From contig OX465110.1 of assembly GCA_949987565.1 (NCBI GenBank), positions 10,252,556 to 10,316,555 on the forward strand: a stretch of DNA of 64,000 bases, in the 5' to 3' direction. The notes under the pieces were generated by a model. The model had not been told where the DNA came from. It saw only the letters and a program-made list of their open reading frames with translations, and made no database searches. Of the stretch, positions 1 through 11,489 are shown one piece after another. Source of the DNA: Luidia sarsii (lineage: Eukaryota > Echinodermata > Asteroidea > Paxillosida > Luidiidae). Made by a program: the position numbers and the translations under genes. How positions within the stretch are numbered: the stretch's first letter is position 1; every line of letters begins with the position of its first letter.

Positions 1-952
1 AAAAAATAAAAAGTAAATAAAATCTCCGGAAATCGGAATGTCAACACCAATAGGCTGATACCGCTTCAGGGCAATTTCTTTTCTGATTGGCAAAACTCTG
101 ACTCGTGAATCTACATGTAAAATAATGGATTGACGTACGTAGCGCCCCGCGATTTTCTGAGCCTTCCCAAGGCGCAGGTAGACAACTGCATTGGTTTATT
201 TTACTTTACTTTAAAAAGAGTTCCGGTCCGGACAGTAAAAATGTTCTTTCCCATTTTCAGTTCCCGTTCAGTTTTTTCTTATTTTTTTTTTTTATATTTT
301 AATAATGAAAAGAAGGGGAAAATTGTAATGAATGGCCTAACTTTCGATCTTAGCAGGACCTTCAACAGAGACTCAGATATAAAGTTGATAACTCCGACAG
401 TTTGCCTTTCGTGTGGAAAGAGAGCTACTAGGAAGACAACACAGCACAACAAAGGGGGGAACTAAATAACGCCCGTACGCGGTTGGTGTTCCACTCTGCT
501 TGTCATTCGGCTTATAGGGGTGCTCACATCTACCCACAACACATCGTTAGTACCAAAAACAAACTGAGAGCAACTTAAATATGTATTGTTTCTTTGATAC
601 CACAATCCACGGTAAAAAGCTGGATTTTTCCAACTAAAAAATGACATGCAAAATATTCAGCTGCTGTATTGAGCACCCCTCCCATTCATAATGGAATAGT
701 CCATGTTGTCCACACACAGCTCGCCGCGGCGGGCCGCGGCGGGTCGCGGAGTGCCCTGTGTGTGCCGGGCCAGGGACTTCTCCATATTCATTCGACATTA
801 ACATAACAATAGCGGACTTTACAGAGGGGATCTTTTAATGAGCAAGGGGACTGTCCGGGCGCCGCGCAGCGCCGCGATTTAATCCAGGAGGTGGGACGCG
901 TCGCGCCGATAAAAATCTTTTTGACATGGTGCCTATAAACAAGACCGCCAGC
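1..952. other. no gene recognised; GC-rich hairpin near 712-764
   Basis: I see no supportable gene here. The first 700 bases are mixed, AT-leaning sequence with a T-run near 280. Around 712-764 there is a short GC-rich block of repeated GGCGGGCCGC-like motifs between CACACACAG and CTGTGTGTG, so it could fold into a hairpin. The short open frames look random. Confidence 0.5.
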
Positions 953-960
953 GGGCTGTA

Positions 961-1041
961 CCCGCGTATAAGGCGCACCCCCAACTTTGGGTTTTCACGT
1001 CGGTGGAAAAAAGTGCGCCTTATACGCGGGAATTTACGGTA
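961..1041. repeat. short foldback MITE end with 18-bp perfect inverted repeat
   Basis: CCCGCGTATAAGGCGCAC at 961-978 is repeated in perfect inverted orientation at 1013-1030 and is followed by AATTTACGGTA at 1031-1041. The terminal motif resembles the TIR of the TA-flanked element at 22813-24178 (CCGTAAAATCCTGGGTAT...GCGCAC). The matching outer end on the left is missing, so this is probably a truncated or solo foldback copy of that family. Confidence 0.55.
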
Positions 1042-1348
1042 AACATTTCTGGATTTTGCGTTGATCTCACAATGTGGGTCTATTTCACTCATCTTACCTG
1101 TAGAGCTATCTATTTATGCATATATTCCTATACCGACAGGTATTCACGCTAAGAGTTTAGTACAATAGCGCCCTCTGTAGACCTCCCATAATGCTCCGCG
1201 GTACACGTACTTGTCCTCTTTTCTCTTAGCAGCAGGTCGGGTAGGACGTGTTTTGATATACTCCTACCGTGTTCACGCTAGGGAAGTTATTTTCAAATAG
1301 TTATGGTTAGATTCGAGTAGTAGTTTACGTGTTTTTCCTATCGTGGAT

Positions 1349-3170
1349 TATGAAGCGTTTGAAGAGAACTGGCTCTGTCATAACTGGGGAAGATAACCCT
1401 CCCCCGGGACGTTCCTAGTTCTTGGAGATCTCGGCAGCAGTCTCCCGCCCGGCACCCCCAGCCACGGTCAGCTGCGGGCGCCGGCAGTTCCGCTAGTCAG
1501 GTCGAGGCCCACAACCGGTCCACGGCTTCAGCCTGTTTAGACGGAACATGAAAGGGTCGCTCCAGCGAGGTTCCCGTAAAACTAACCCCTGTGCCGGGGC
1601 CAAACCTAAGGGTCTTAATGGAAAACGGGGCTCAGACCCGAGCCTCACTATATCTTCGGCCCTATCTCCGAACCCGAGGCAGCGTAACAACTGTCCCCCA
1701 CGGTTCAATGGAGATAAATTACCCGTGTCCCCCCAGCACTGTGTCGAACACCACACGGTCCCGGGATGGACCTTTGTACTGGTTACCGGATCGTGCAGTG
1801 CCCGCTGAGTGGGCGCTCCGCCGACCAGGTACGACACGAGCGATGACAAGCGGTGTGCTCAGCCTAATCTCGGGCCGTCCGCTTCCTGTTCGGGAGTCCC
1901 AGTGTCCATCCGAGTTACCTTCGGACCCGGCCCGGGAAGATTCTTCAAAAAAGAGGAAAAGGAAGGCGGGACGACGTCCACGCTGTTCCTCGTCATTTTC
2001 CGACTATTCCTCTGACCATTCCCACCATGGCAAATGCCGCAAAGATGGAGATATGGTCTCGCGGGCCGTATTCTTGCAGGCTTTTCAATCAATTTCAGCC
2101 TTATTATCGGTCCTATTGGCTCCTCGCCAGACGGTCCCCATGGTGGGCCCAGCTGGCTCGATGAGCCATGCTCCCACTCCGTCAGTCGTTGGTCAAGACT
2201 GGATGGCGCAGGGACAAAGGGAAATACCGCACACAATAACTCTTGCACCCGATTCCCCTCCAGGATTGAGCCTACACCCGTTAATGGCTATTGTCTCCGA
2301 GGTGGCAGCTCAACAATCCTTCTGTGGTTTTGAGCATCCTGGGCATTCGACCCCTAGTGGCTCCGTTCATCACAATCAACTATCCCCTGCCAGTCAGGGA
2401 ATTCCTCCGGTGATAATGAGGGGCTGGCCAAATTGCAGCATCTGTCTATTGCTGAAACGGAGCTACGTTTAGTGCAGATAGACATGATCCGGGTGTTACA
2501 ACTACCCCCCCCCCCCCCCCCCCCCCCGCAGATGAACCCCCTGTGCCTGATCATAAATCCTTCAAGCGCAGGACGGGTTCGTTACTGGTCAATGACAAGG
2601 TGTTCTCGGTGCTCCCACTTGACCAAGTGTGCGTCGAGCGAATGAGCACGATTATGTCGACTGAGAAATGGCGACCATACCCGAGACGGGAGGTTGGCTA
2701 TTTCCGATTCCCCCTGCAGACTTTGAGAATTTTTTATTAACTCCTTCCCTCTCTGACGCAACTAGAGACAAGTTGTCGGTGGATGAGGGTAACACTGCAC
2801 TGCACCCAAGCAAATCTTCTCGGATAAGACCTGAAGCAAGCTTGAGGACACACTGAAGAAGCTGGACTCGGCCTCTCGCCATGGGATGCGCACAGCCTCC
2901 TTCCTTCTCCTCCTATTGGAGTACTTGGTCTCCGGCTGTGAAGAAGATTCGGCAATCCCAGCGGACATGTTAACTGCTGCTTTCCATTGCCTGGACAATG
3001 GCCTTCGGTCGGTTCTTGAACATTTCACTCGACTGTTGGCTCTCCCAACCTCAACCCGTCGGGGTAACGTGCTTAATGCACTTTTCCTACTGTCGCAGGG
3101 TGCCCGAAAAAGACTCGAAGCTCTGCCTCTGTTGGCTCTGAAGCAAGGCTGAAGCAGGGCGACTGAAGGC
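1349..3170 (+). pseudogene. degenerate ORF1 (gag-like) of DIRS-like element A
   Basis: GC-rich sequence, unlike its AT-rich surroundings, carries several open segments in shifting frames. These are 1591-2472 with a basic Lys/Arg-Ser stretch, 2668-2856, and 2886-3152 with a segment rich in Leu and Arg. The last segment, which mentions a VLxALxLLSQGARKRLEALPL-like pattern, aligns by eye with the C-terminal ORF1 part of DIRS element B near 24757-24930 (GSRERMEELPL). Stops and a 25-base C-run near 2503-2527 break the frame. The assignment rests on that similarity and on the RT/RNase H that follows at 5.4-7.2 kb. The left end of the element was not identified. Confidence 0.45.
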
Positions 3171-5264
3171 CACCGAGAGGGTTAATCTCAAGAAGCCTTC
3201 AGCTCCAACGTCCAGGCCTCATAGGCCATGGGCCAGGGCAAGATTTAGGGCTTTGTTTTTGAGTTCTGTGATACACCTTTAGAAAGTACCTATAAATGCA
3301 CTTAATATCTCAAACTTGGAAGAATATAAAGCATATGCAAAATGTTAAGAAGTTTTAAAATTGAGCATTATGGATTTTTAGTCAAAAACATAGAAAAGGG
3401 CTAATGTGATTGCTATGGGCAGGCTTTTCCCTAGTAACGATAGCATATGAAGCTTGGAATCACCTTAGTTTAGAGGATTTTTTGAATTAGGTTTTGTCAA
3501 TAATACTTGCAATGATTTCACATTGGAATAATTTGTTTGTGACTGAATATTTAAGTACATGTGGTTGCTAGGACATATTTGTACTTAACAAAAACACTGT
3601 ACATGTAGCTTCCACTATAAATTATAAAAAATCAAAGTCAGCATGGTCATCGCAATTGGGAAAATTATTTTCATTTCAAGTTATATTGTGATTAATGTAC
3701 AAAAGGATGCATACAAAATGTACTGAAAGGTCCTCACTCCTGCTAGGATAAAAACATCAGGTCCTCCAAACAAGACAATGAAAAAACTCCCTTGAATTCC
3801 ATGTCGTCTGTCCTCAAATCCCTCTTGTAGAAAGGTAAAGTCATCATAACTTTGTAGAAGGCAGTTTTGATGTTCATTTTCATTAACTTTCTTTAAAGGT
3901 CAACTGAAGTGCAAAAATTAGAAAATCCTGATTTGGCATTAAATATGTTCATTGGTACATTGTAATTCCAGATCAAACATAAATTTTGTGTTTCAGGCTT
4001 ATTAGAAGCCTTTTTTAATTAATTAAAATTATGCTCGTAGTTATTGAGGGCGCTGTTCTTTACGTCACCGGATGAACGCAGAATTTTTGTTCTCTCCCCG
4101 CGAAAGCCGTATGCACTTAGATAGTCGGAGAGGTTCCCTGACGCGTTCAGCAGATAATGCACGTTTTTTGAGCGTGGCACCAGTCTTTTTCTCGGCGAGA
4201 AAAACCTTACAATTTTGTTGGCCGAGACGTCTTTCGACAAGCTTTTTCTTCGGAATCAGATTAATTCTAAGTCGATAACAAGGATAGAAATTCTGAAAAT
4301 AGTTTTCCTATGGCCACAGACGGGAACACGTTGCCAAACCATACACGTATTACCCCGAATGGTCTCCGTGAAAACAAGCTTTGAAATGGACACTGCACTG
4401 CACGATTTGACGGGTCGGATTATTTCGGTCGTGTCAGCGTGATTTTTGACGTCAAAATGCGGCTTATTCTAGGATCGTCAGGGAATAAATGCATGTTTAT
4501 TCCACTGCTGCAATCTTCAACAACGAATCTGGCTGGGATGTCAACGGGTTTGTCGATATTTACTCCCGAAATCGTTTCTCTTGCACTGACTGTTGGTATA
4601 CACGAACGTACAATACAATAGTTCCCCGACAAGAGTAATGGACCGAGTCTTCATCTGCTGACGTCACCAAGGACGTCCTCCACGGGGGCGTGGCTGCTCC
4701 CCCTTCCAAACTTAAATAATTTTTTAAAACTCTTTCCCATAGTTTAAAATTCGGAAAAAATGCATGGATGTATTTTACTGACACCATAGTATTATTTGAA
4801 TTAATAAAAACGAATTCCAAAATGCATTGCAGTTGACCTTTAACACAAGTTTGTATACATGTCAGTTTCACTTACTAAAACTTGGATCAAATTTCTCAAG
4901 GGCATTCTGTGCAATTTGACCTTATGGTGTTCTGAGATACTTCCACTGATGCACACAAACAATGAATTTCTGCCAATTAATCTTAGAAAAGGGTAGGATT
5001 TTTTCAGAATCTGTACACTCTACAAGATGCACACAGCACTTCATCACTGCATTGCACTCAGCTGGATAGTTACACCAGGTCAAAGGTTAGGACACTGCAT
5101 TTGCTACAGGAAATCTGATTGGACAATATTTCACACCATGTGGTACAGTATGTCTGATTGGTCAAGTACGACATCATCAACTTAGTGAATTTGCTTTTGC
5201 TTATGCATATTCAAAACCAATTTTTGGGTCCTTTTTCCTTGAATTTCTCTTTAATGCCCGAAAT
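3171..5264. other. AT-rich insertion separating two parts of DIRS element A
   Basis: The GC-rich retroelement sequence stops near 3240 and resumes near 5265. The roughly 2 kb between is AT-rich, has no supportable coding frame, and contains a clearly bounded TTAA-flanked element (3897-4839). The outer insertion boundaries could not be read exactly. Nothing else was recognised in 3240-3892 or 4844-5264. Confidence 0.45.
3893..4843. mobile_element. non-autonomous TTAA-flanked DNA transposon (piggyBac-type MITE)
   Basis: The element body is 3897-4839 (943 bp). It begins AGGTCAACTG and ends CAGTTGACCT, a perfect 10-bp terminal inverted repeat. Both sides are flanked by TTAA (3893-3896 and 4840-4843), the target duplication typical of piggyBac elements. 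No transposase frame is present, so it is non-autonomous. It lies inside the AT-rich block that interrupts DIRS-like element A, so it postdates or travelled with that block. Confidence 0.75.
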
Positions 5265-5270
5265 TGGTAC

Positions 5271-5576
5271 ATGGGAACATCGAATAAAGTAACATGTCTA
5301 AAACACCTAAAAAGCAATAAGAAGTTCTTTCCAGAGGTGTATCACGGAATGAAAGAATTTGAGCACTTGGCCCATGGCCTATCAGTGCAAGACCAGGCCG
5401 TTATCCCTCAACGCAAGCCATTGAAGCCTAGTCAAGGTAGTTTTCGTGGCGGTGCCGACAACTCTCCGGGTACGCACACTACACAAGCTCAACCCTTCAC
5501 AAAACAACAACGACCCCAGCCTGGCCGTGGATCCTGGGCGTCCGCCCCCCGCTACCCCGGGGGCTTGTGCAAATGA
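5271..5576 (+). pseudogene. C-terminal ORF1 remnant of DIRS-like element A
   Basis: This open segment of about 100 residues ends in a Pro/Gln/Arg-rich tail (PQPGRGSWASAPRYPGG) and overlaps the start of the reverse transcriptase region in another frame. ORF1 overlapping the RT frame is the usual DIRS layout and is also seen in element B (ORF1 tail 24757-25221 overlapping the frame from 25040). The upstream part is separated by the insertion at 3.2-5.26 kb, so this is a fragment rather than a gene. Confidence 0.5.
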
Positions 5577-6355
5577 CTTACTCGCCTCGTGGCAGCCTCC
5601 CGCTATCAGAGCCGTGGGAGGCCACCTTCAGCAATTTGCAGGGTACTGGGGTCGACTTACGCCCGACCGATGGGTGCTCGATACAATTGCTTGCGGCTAC
5701 GCACTCGAGTTCATGAGCCCCCCTCCGTCGGACTTGCTCTATCGGCCAACTCCAGTACCGGCCAATCCAGCAAAACGCCGCTCCCTAGAAGGGGAGATCA
5801 CATCTCTCCTTCAGAAAGGGGCAGTGCGTGTGACCCCCTCATGGGAGACACGCTCAGGGTTCATGTCGACCTTCTTTCTGGTTGCAAAGAGGGAACTCGA
5901 CACATGGCGTCGCATCCTGAACCTGAAGCCCTTGAACACCTTCATCCTTATGGATACGCTCAAGGTGGTTCTCGAATCAATCCAGACACCAGCGTGGGGA
6001 GCAACCATAGATCTGAGAGATGCTTACCTACACATCCCTATCAGACAAGAAGTTCCTTTGCTTCCAGTACAAGGACATTCAATACGAATTCACAACGCTC
6101 CCATTCTGCCTTTCCAACGTGTTACGGAGGCAAGGCGTGATGATATTTATGTACCTCGATGATTGGCTCATTGTGAGTCGATCTCGAGACGCTACCTCGG
6201 CCGCACTGGGCCTCACATGGCGAACCACTGAGGACCTTGGATTTATCATAAAACCGAGAAGTCCCGTCCTCGACCCACTCAGTCCCCAATCTTCCTCTGA
6301 GCGTCACTCAGCCTTCAGGATGGATTGGCCCGTCCTACAGAGGAACACATGCTAA
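5446..6355 (+). pseudogene. reverse transcriptase domain of DIRS-like element A (frameshifted)
   Basis: This encodes the polymerase part of a DIRS-type retrotransposon. The first frame (5446 to about 6050) holds the RT N-terminus: a segment ending EGEITSLLQKGAVR, then WRRILNLKPLN, then ATIDLRDAYLHIPI with the first catalytic Asp. Reading then moves to another frame (6020-6355) with FCFQYKDIQYEF-like and LPFCLSN motifs and the catalytic FMYLDDW box. A stop follows after RNTC. The YLDD box and LDLRDAYLHI-type motif are diagnostic of RT, and the DIRS assignment is supported by the RNase H and tyrosine-recombinase relatives nearby. The frameshift near 6045 makes it non-functional. Confidence 0.85.
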
Positions 6356-6365
6356 ATCTTCAGCA

Positions 6366-7237
6366 GTGCGTATCCCTCTTCCTGCCAACAGCAGTTGCCC
6401 CAGCAATAGCTTGGCTCAAACTGCTGGGCCTGATGGCCAGCTTGGTGGACATTTGAAGTCTAAGGATGCGTCCCATCCAACTGTACCTACTGTCCCACTA
6501 CCAGCCCAGGCGCCACCACATCGATCATCTGGTGCCGACCACGCCTTGGTTGCGTCCACACCTCCTGCGGTGGTTGGACTTGGCAAACCTCATGAGGGGG
6601 CATGCTTTTCGCAAGCCCCGTCTGTCCCTGACCATCACAACAGACTCGTCACTTTCTGGCTGGGGGGGGGGGGCCACCCTCCACCTGCGCCAAGTGGCAG
6701 GTCGGTGGGGTCCCGAACATCGCTTATGCCACGTCAACGTGCTCAAGATGCTGGCAGTGATCAATGCCCTCCATCGTTTCCTACCCTCGGTTGCGGGCCG
6801 ATTGGTCCTGGTTCGATGCGACAACACCACAGTGGTGGCGTACATCAACCACCAAGGGGGAACGAGGTCAGCACAGCTGTGTGCACTCACATGGATTCTC
6901 TTCCATTGGTGCATAGAACACAGGGTCACACTGTCATCAGCACATCTCCCGGGAAAGGAGAATGTGTCGGCCGACGCCCTCTCCAGAGGTTGGATTGTGC
7001 CAACCGAGTGGTCACTACATCCACAGGTTCACTCTTCCTCATGATAGACCGACCTCAGGTGGATTTGTTTGCATCCAGAGCCAATCACCAGCTGCCAGTA
7101 TACTGCGCTCAAGATCCCTATGCATGGCAGACGGATGCATTAGGGATAAATTGGGGTGGCCTACTGGCATATGCCTTTCCCCCTTTTCCCCTCATCCCTC
7201 GGGTTATGGCAAAGATACAGGAGAACTGCAAATTCTA
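6366..7237 (+). pseudogene. RNase H and downstream linker of DIRS-like element A
   Basis: The frame from 6466 to 7044 is a DIRS-type RNase H. TTDSSLSGWGG carries the first acidic residue, LKMLAVINAL the Glu-equivalent helix, RCDNTTVVAYIN the next Asp, and LPGKENVSADALSR the last conserved block. A different frame (about 7040-7237) continues with RPQVDLFASRANHQLP and DALGINWGG motifs, which are also present in element B at 26220-26400. A poly-G tract near 6661 lies inside RNase H. The tyrosine recombinase expected next is absent, because at about 7238 the sequence switches abruptly to DIRS terminal-repeat sequence. Confidence 0.85.
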
Positions 7238-7300
7238 TCACAGAAAATACATCACCTCCAATACCTACAAATGCATTTTCAATGTGCATGCGCATGTGCA
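7238..7300. repeat. DIRS terminal-repeat-like sequence fused to element A
   Basis: From about 7238 the sequence reads ACAGAAAATACATCACCTCC and continues with near identity to the left inverted terminal repeat of DIRS element B (20011-20065), in the same orientation. It directly follows RNase H-linker coding sequence. The junction therefore represents a deletion of the recombinase end or recombination with another DIRS end, not a normal right terminus, which would lie in the opposite orientation. Confidence 0.7.
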
Positions 7301-7408
7301 TTACGGGTTCGAACCTCGTTGATGTCAATTTTTATATTTTTTTATTTCTAAGAGAACCAGATGCGGAAAAGCGTTATGTTCTGTTTGCCAACAGACATAA
7401 ATCTCTTG
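7300..7408 (+). mobile_element. Helitron-like 3' end (degenerate)
   Basis: A poly-T/A-rich stretch is followed by AAGAGAACCAGATGCGG and a hairpin TTATGTTCTGTTT..AACAGACATAA (7374-7400), then ATCTCTTG. The same hairpin with a final CTAG occurs at 9888-9918 (+), 42393-42427 (-) and 46910-46940 (+). A hairpin shortly before CTRR at the 3' end is the Helitron signature; here the final tetramer is CTTG, so the copy is mutated. The upstream limit is not clear. Confidence 0.45.
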
Positions 7409-7483
7409 CCATTTATTTATGTACTGTACTTGTTTGGTGAGGATTCCATTTGTAAACTTTTAAGACAATTTAAGGTTTGATAG

Positions 7484-8627
7484 TACAGTAAACCTCGGCT
7501 AAGCCAACATCGTTTTACTCGGCACCTTGCTCAAGTCGGCGGTGTGAACGAAGTCCCGATTTCTGTAATGCATTTTCTATACAAATTCTGAAGTCTAAGT
7601 CGACAAATTCAAGTCGTCATCTCGCCCAAGCCGGCACATTTCTAGCGGTGTCTTGACAAAAGAACACATAGTAAATTGTAACTTGTCATGAAATCACTTC
7701 CGAAATCTTTTTTTTTTTTAATTCTGGCAACTTGTGATTATTGAGGATTTTTGAGGCACAGCTTTTTTAGGTCCGTGAGATTACTGAAGAACTCGCACGT
7801 GGAACGATTTAACACATTTCATTTTAGTGCCTATAGTGCTTGCACACATGGACGGTCCTTCACGTAACACGTTCGGAGGGGTATTTCCCTCCCGAACGTG
7901 TCGGCGCGATGCCAATATAGGGGTTCCACAATTGACATTGGAACAGTCAATTGAGCATACCCCTATGAACATGCACGTAGTGCAAACACGTAGTCTTCAT
8001 TCAAGATGTGTTGGTTTGGCGAGCCGACCGTGATCTGCAGTGTACACCTGCATACGTACTTGCACAGATCCACACATGTTTGTACTTCACATGTGTATAT
8101 GTATGTGTGCGCATACGTGTGTTTGCGGATCATTTTGGGTACCGTGTTGTGCCCCCACGTGACGGCCGTTAGTGTATCTCAATCAACAACGTCTTGAACC
8201 AAGATTAGCAAACACATTGCTACTGCTTGATTATTATTTTTGTCAAGATCTTGAAAAATAGACCCAACGAGTAGCCACACTGTGCATGCAGCATAGAATG
8301 GGAGCTTGCCGTGCGCTGTGCACAACTGGATAGCGTGTTATCGTGATAAACAATATTTGTTGGAAAATACATATAATGAAAAAGAAGTATAACTGACTGT
8401 AATCTAAGTCAAACATACAATGAAAGGAGTGTAACTTATGATAAGATACTAAGTAGGCATGATTGACGACATGCCAACGGTACGTACGTATCCCACATGT
8501 ACATGTATTTTTACACATATAATGTGTAAGTCGGCAAAATGACGACTTACAGTACATGTCGGCATCAGCGTAAGTCGTCACAAAAATGCCGGTCCTGACG
8601 GTGCCGACTTAGCCGAGGTTTATTGTA
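7484..8627. mobile_element. pogo/Tigger-like MITE with TA duplication
   Basis: The body is 7486-8625 (1140 bp). It starts CAGTAAACCTCGGCTAAGCC and ends with the inverted counterpart reading GACTTAGCCGAGGTTTATTG, a TIR of about 20 bp with few mismatches. TA dinucleotides flank both ends. A CAGTAAACCTCG-type end with a TA duplication is characteristic of pogo/Tigger elements. No transposase frame remains; the interior has CA/TG-rich sequence (8040-8130). Confidence 0.75.
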
Positions 8628-8639
8628 CATCCGTAAGAT

Positions 8640-9108
8640 CGACGTGGTGAGGAAAGCAGTGCATCATGTGCAGGCAACTGACAATTGTTGGAGTGTTGGA
8701 CTGAATAGGGAGACACGGATTGTGGAGCGTGTTTTCAGCCAACGACAACATATGGTACTCTTGCCTACATATATGCACTTGTACTGCAATGTGTTGCCGA
8801 TGTTCAAATGCTTTGTGTTGACATTTGAACAGAAAGAACCAATGCCATGGTGCATAAAGCCCATGATGAAATAATAGAACTCAGTTCAGAAGTTTACTTG
8901 CATGCTTTAAATTAATTGTCTCAATTGTCAGCTAGACAGCTTGCAGACTTGACTATCAGTGATGGAAATTTGCTGAAACGTTCAAACTTAAAAGATGTTT
9001 GTAAAGGTGTATACATTGTACATGTATCAGTGTTGTGTACGCGTTTGATGCGTGCGCGTTATGTGCGCGCACATATGTTCGCCTACTTTATCCATTCCCC
9101 CCAAAAAT
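8640..9108. other. no feature recognised
   Basis: Mixed-composition sequence with short open frames on both strands that look like chance. I see no conserved motif, splice pattern or clear terminal repeat in this interval. Confidence 0.4.
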
Positions 9109-9660
9109 TCAGGCCCTGGACTGATAACCCACTGGCATCCCTGATGTCAACCTGAAACCATTAAACAGATCCATACACCCCAAGCATTTTCGCATGGATA
9201 CGCTCAAGATCATTCTCGAATCCATCGGGACTCCAGCGTGGTCGGCCAGCCTGGACTTGAAGAATGCATATCTCCATGTCACAGTGCAGTAGGAGTACTG
9301 GAGGTTTCTACAGTTCCAGTACAACGGCACCCAATACAAGTTCGTGGTGCTTCCGTTTGGCCTGTCCACTGCCTTGCGAGTATTCAGCCGAATAGTGCAG
9401 GTGGTCTGAGCAACGCTAAGAAGACGTGGGGTAATGAATTTTATGTACCTCGACGATTGGATCATAATAGGGCAATTGAGTGCAAGGCCACAGTACAGGC
9501 GCTCAGTCTAACTTGGTGCCTGGCGTCGGACCTGGGATTTCTGATAAATCAAGAAATCCCACCCAGTCCCCTCCCAGGCCCCAAACTTCTTGGGAGCAAA
9601 CCCTGATCTCCGGATGGGGCTGGCAGCCTGGCACGACCCTCAGAGGAATGGTTACTGAAC
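9109..9660 (+). pseudogene. DIRS-type reverse transcriptase fragment
   Basis: Across stops and frameshifts, this recovers RT motifs in order. There is a linker ending LKPLN, then MDTLKIILESIGTPAW, then LDLKNAYLHV (first catalytic Asp), then FLQFQYNGTQYKF, LPFGLSTALRVF, and the catalytic FMYLDDW box near 9440. The order and spacing match the RT of DIRS element A (5900-6190). Both the upstream ORF1 and the downstream RNase H are missing, so this is an internal fragment. Confidence 0.8.
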
Positions 9661-9681
9661 CTCCAGGTGTGCATCTGGTTT

Positions 9682-9805
9682 TAAAATCATCTTTCGTCTA
9701 CATCAAAATCATCTTTCGCTCCCTCGAAATGATCTTTTGCTCCCTCAAAATCATCTTTCGCTCCCTCAAAATCATCTTCCAGTGCCTCAAAATCATCACT
9801 CCAGT
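9682..9805 (+). repeat. short tandem repeat, about 21-bp unit
   Basis: About six imperfect copies of a 21-bp unit, CAAAATCATCTTTCGCTCCCT, lie directly after the DIRS RT fragment. The units differ by a few substitutions each. The array gives an open frame with no sign of being a real protein. Confidence 0.85.
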
Positions 9806-9887
9806 TTTATGTGCTATAGAAATGTATAGTGGTCCTATATTAGCATTGCATTCGAAAGAAGTCAAAAGTTAGAAAGAAGGCGGAGCC

Positions 9888-9918
9888 CTATGTTCTGTTA
9901 CAACAGACATAGCTCTAG
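9888..9918 (+). mobile_element. Helitron-like 3' terminus
   Basis: A stem CTATGT..ACATAG with an inner CTGTT/AACAG stem (9888-9912) is followed two bases later by CTAG at 9915-9918 and then T. Hairpin plus CTRR followed by T is the Helitron 3' signature. The same motif recurs at 42393 (-) and 46940 (+). The 5' end of this copy was not identified. Confidence 0.5.
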
Positions 9919-10156
9919 TTATTATTATTATTATTATTTTGCACATGTTCACACACTGCAAAACTAGTGAAAAGTTTATTACAATTCAAAAATGCGGTAT
10001 TGTGCCTGCCTGAAATGTGACCCAACACTTTCTGAACTGCACTGCACTCCACTCATGGTATAAGGTACAATTCGTGCACAATCATATGGAGATAAACAAC
10101 AGGTTGTGGTGATGCTGGATGTTTATCTGCATGCACTGCCTTGTGGGCTATAGCCC

Positions 10157-11483
10157 GTTGCACACTAGACGAAATCCCTGAGGTCCCTGGCGATGAAATC
10201 GCAACCATGTCATGAAATCGCAAATCTGTGGTGTGTGCAAGTGACCCTTGCGAAACAAATCGCCAGGGACCTTGGTTCTTGATCTCCGAGGTCCAGACCT
10301 CCTACAAAATTTCGCACCCTTGTCAAAATCGCCGTGATCGTGTGTGTGAAACGTGAACAGTGTTCGTAACCACGGACCCTGGTTTTGGCAGGGACACTGG
10401 GCATGCGCACTGCGCGTGTTTATGTTTGGAACCAGTGTTATAGCTGCGCTGGTCGGCGGGCGGACGGGGCCGACCACCACGGGTAATCTCCGTCAACCAC
10501 TCCTTGTGAAAAACAATGCTTCTGACCGGCACTGTGTTCACCCCATTATTATCCCAATCTATATCATGGTTTCGGTAGTAAAATAAATTGTACTTTTTTG
10601 TAGCGTAACCGTCTCGCTAATAGTTCTGGAAGTTCCGATCAGGCTTGAGTAGCGCAGCGTGATCGTAGTCGGAACTCGTATGCAGCCAGGCCATGCGGTC
10701 GCTGCACGTGCACTGTGCAGTATACAGTGTATGCAAAGACGTGTTGTGTCATGCCACATGTGCCGCGCGTAGGCTGGTTTCGGCCCTACTGCTCCTGTAG
10801 TGTAACTATGGCTTTACCTAGAGGCGGAAACCACACCTAGACTTGCCAACCTCGCTAACGTCGCGAAGGGAAATCGGTCATAACTAAAAAAAATAGTAAT
10901 ACGCTACTCATCGTTTGTCTCCGCGAATGTTGTTTCCGCGTAGTTTAACATTATTCCCTTCGTTATTATTGTGGTATGAATAGTGGTATGAATAGAAAGA
11001 AGGGGAATACAGGCTTCAATTTGAGGGTAAAATTGACAAATTTGGACGGCGTTTTAATTGACTCTTTTTTTTTCTCCGTCATTTTGGCTCAATCTACCGC
11101 GGCCGCACGGAGCGATTTTGCAATTTTCAACTTCGATATCTCAAGAAATGAATGAAAAATTCCTTCTCAAATTTTCTAGAATTCTAGAAAATACAACAAT
11201 AAAACATCGCTAGTATAACTGTAATAAACAAAACAACTCAAATGTAAGGGCTGGCAGAAGTCTACTAATCATTGCACACGTACTGAGTGCACGTAAAGTT
11301 CCGAAACGGGGGACGTTGGTGTTTTGGTGACAGCGTTGTGTGTGTAAGCTCGCTTCGTGATCGCTAACGACCTAGGTGACAGACAACTGGCGCCTGTAAC
11401 CAAGGACCCTAGTTTTTCGGTTGTGTGTGAAAAACCCTTATGACTTTTAAAAATTAATCAGGCTGTTTCATGCTAGTGTGAAC
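10157..11483. mobile_element. putative non-autonomous DNA transposon containing repeat R1
   Basis: The left end GTTGCACACTAG and right end CTAGTGTGAAC form a short imperfect inverted repeat around 1.33 kb. The interior from about 10433 to 11278 is a dispersed repeat, here called R1. R1 also occurs inverted at 24316 to 22085 (interrupted by another element) and directly at 39783-40235. R1 is recognisable by GGTAGTAAAATAAATTGTAC and by GCCGAAACCAGCCTACGC-type sequence. No transposase frame is present, and no clear target duplication was read. Confidence 0.45.
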
Positions 11484-11489
11484 GTACCT

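Noticed and set aside
1493..2248. Overlapping + and - frames in the GC-rich 1.5-2.3 kb region
   Set aside because: Open on both strands because of base composition; only the + strand has support as DIRS ORF1 remnant, and weakly.
5446..7237. Retroviral or LTR-type pol
   Set aside because: The RT and RNase H motifs, FMYLDDW context, DLFAS linker and DIRS-type terminal sequence fit DIRS; no protease, integrase or LTR was seen.
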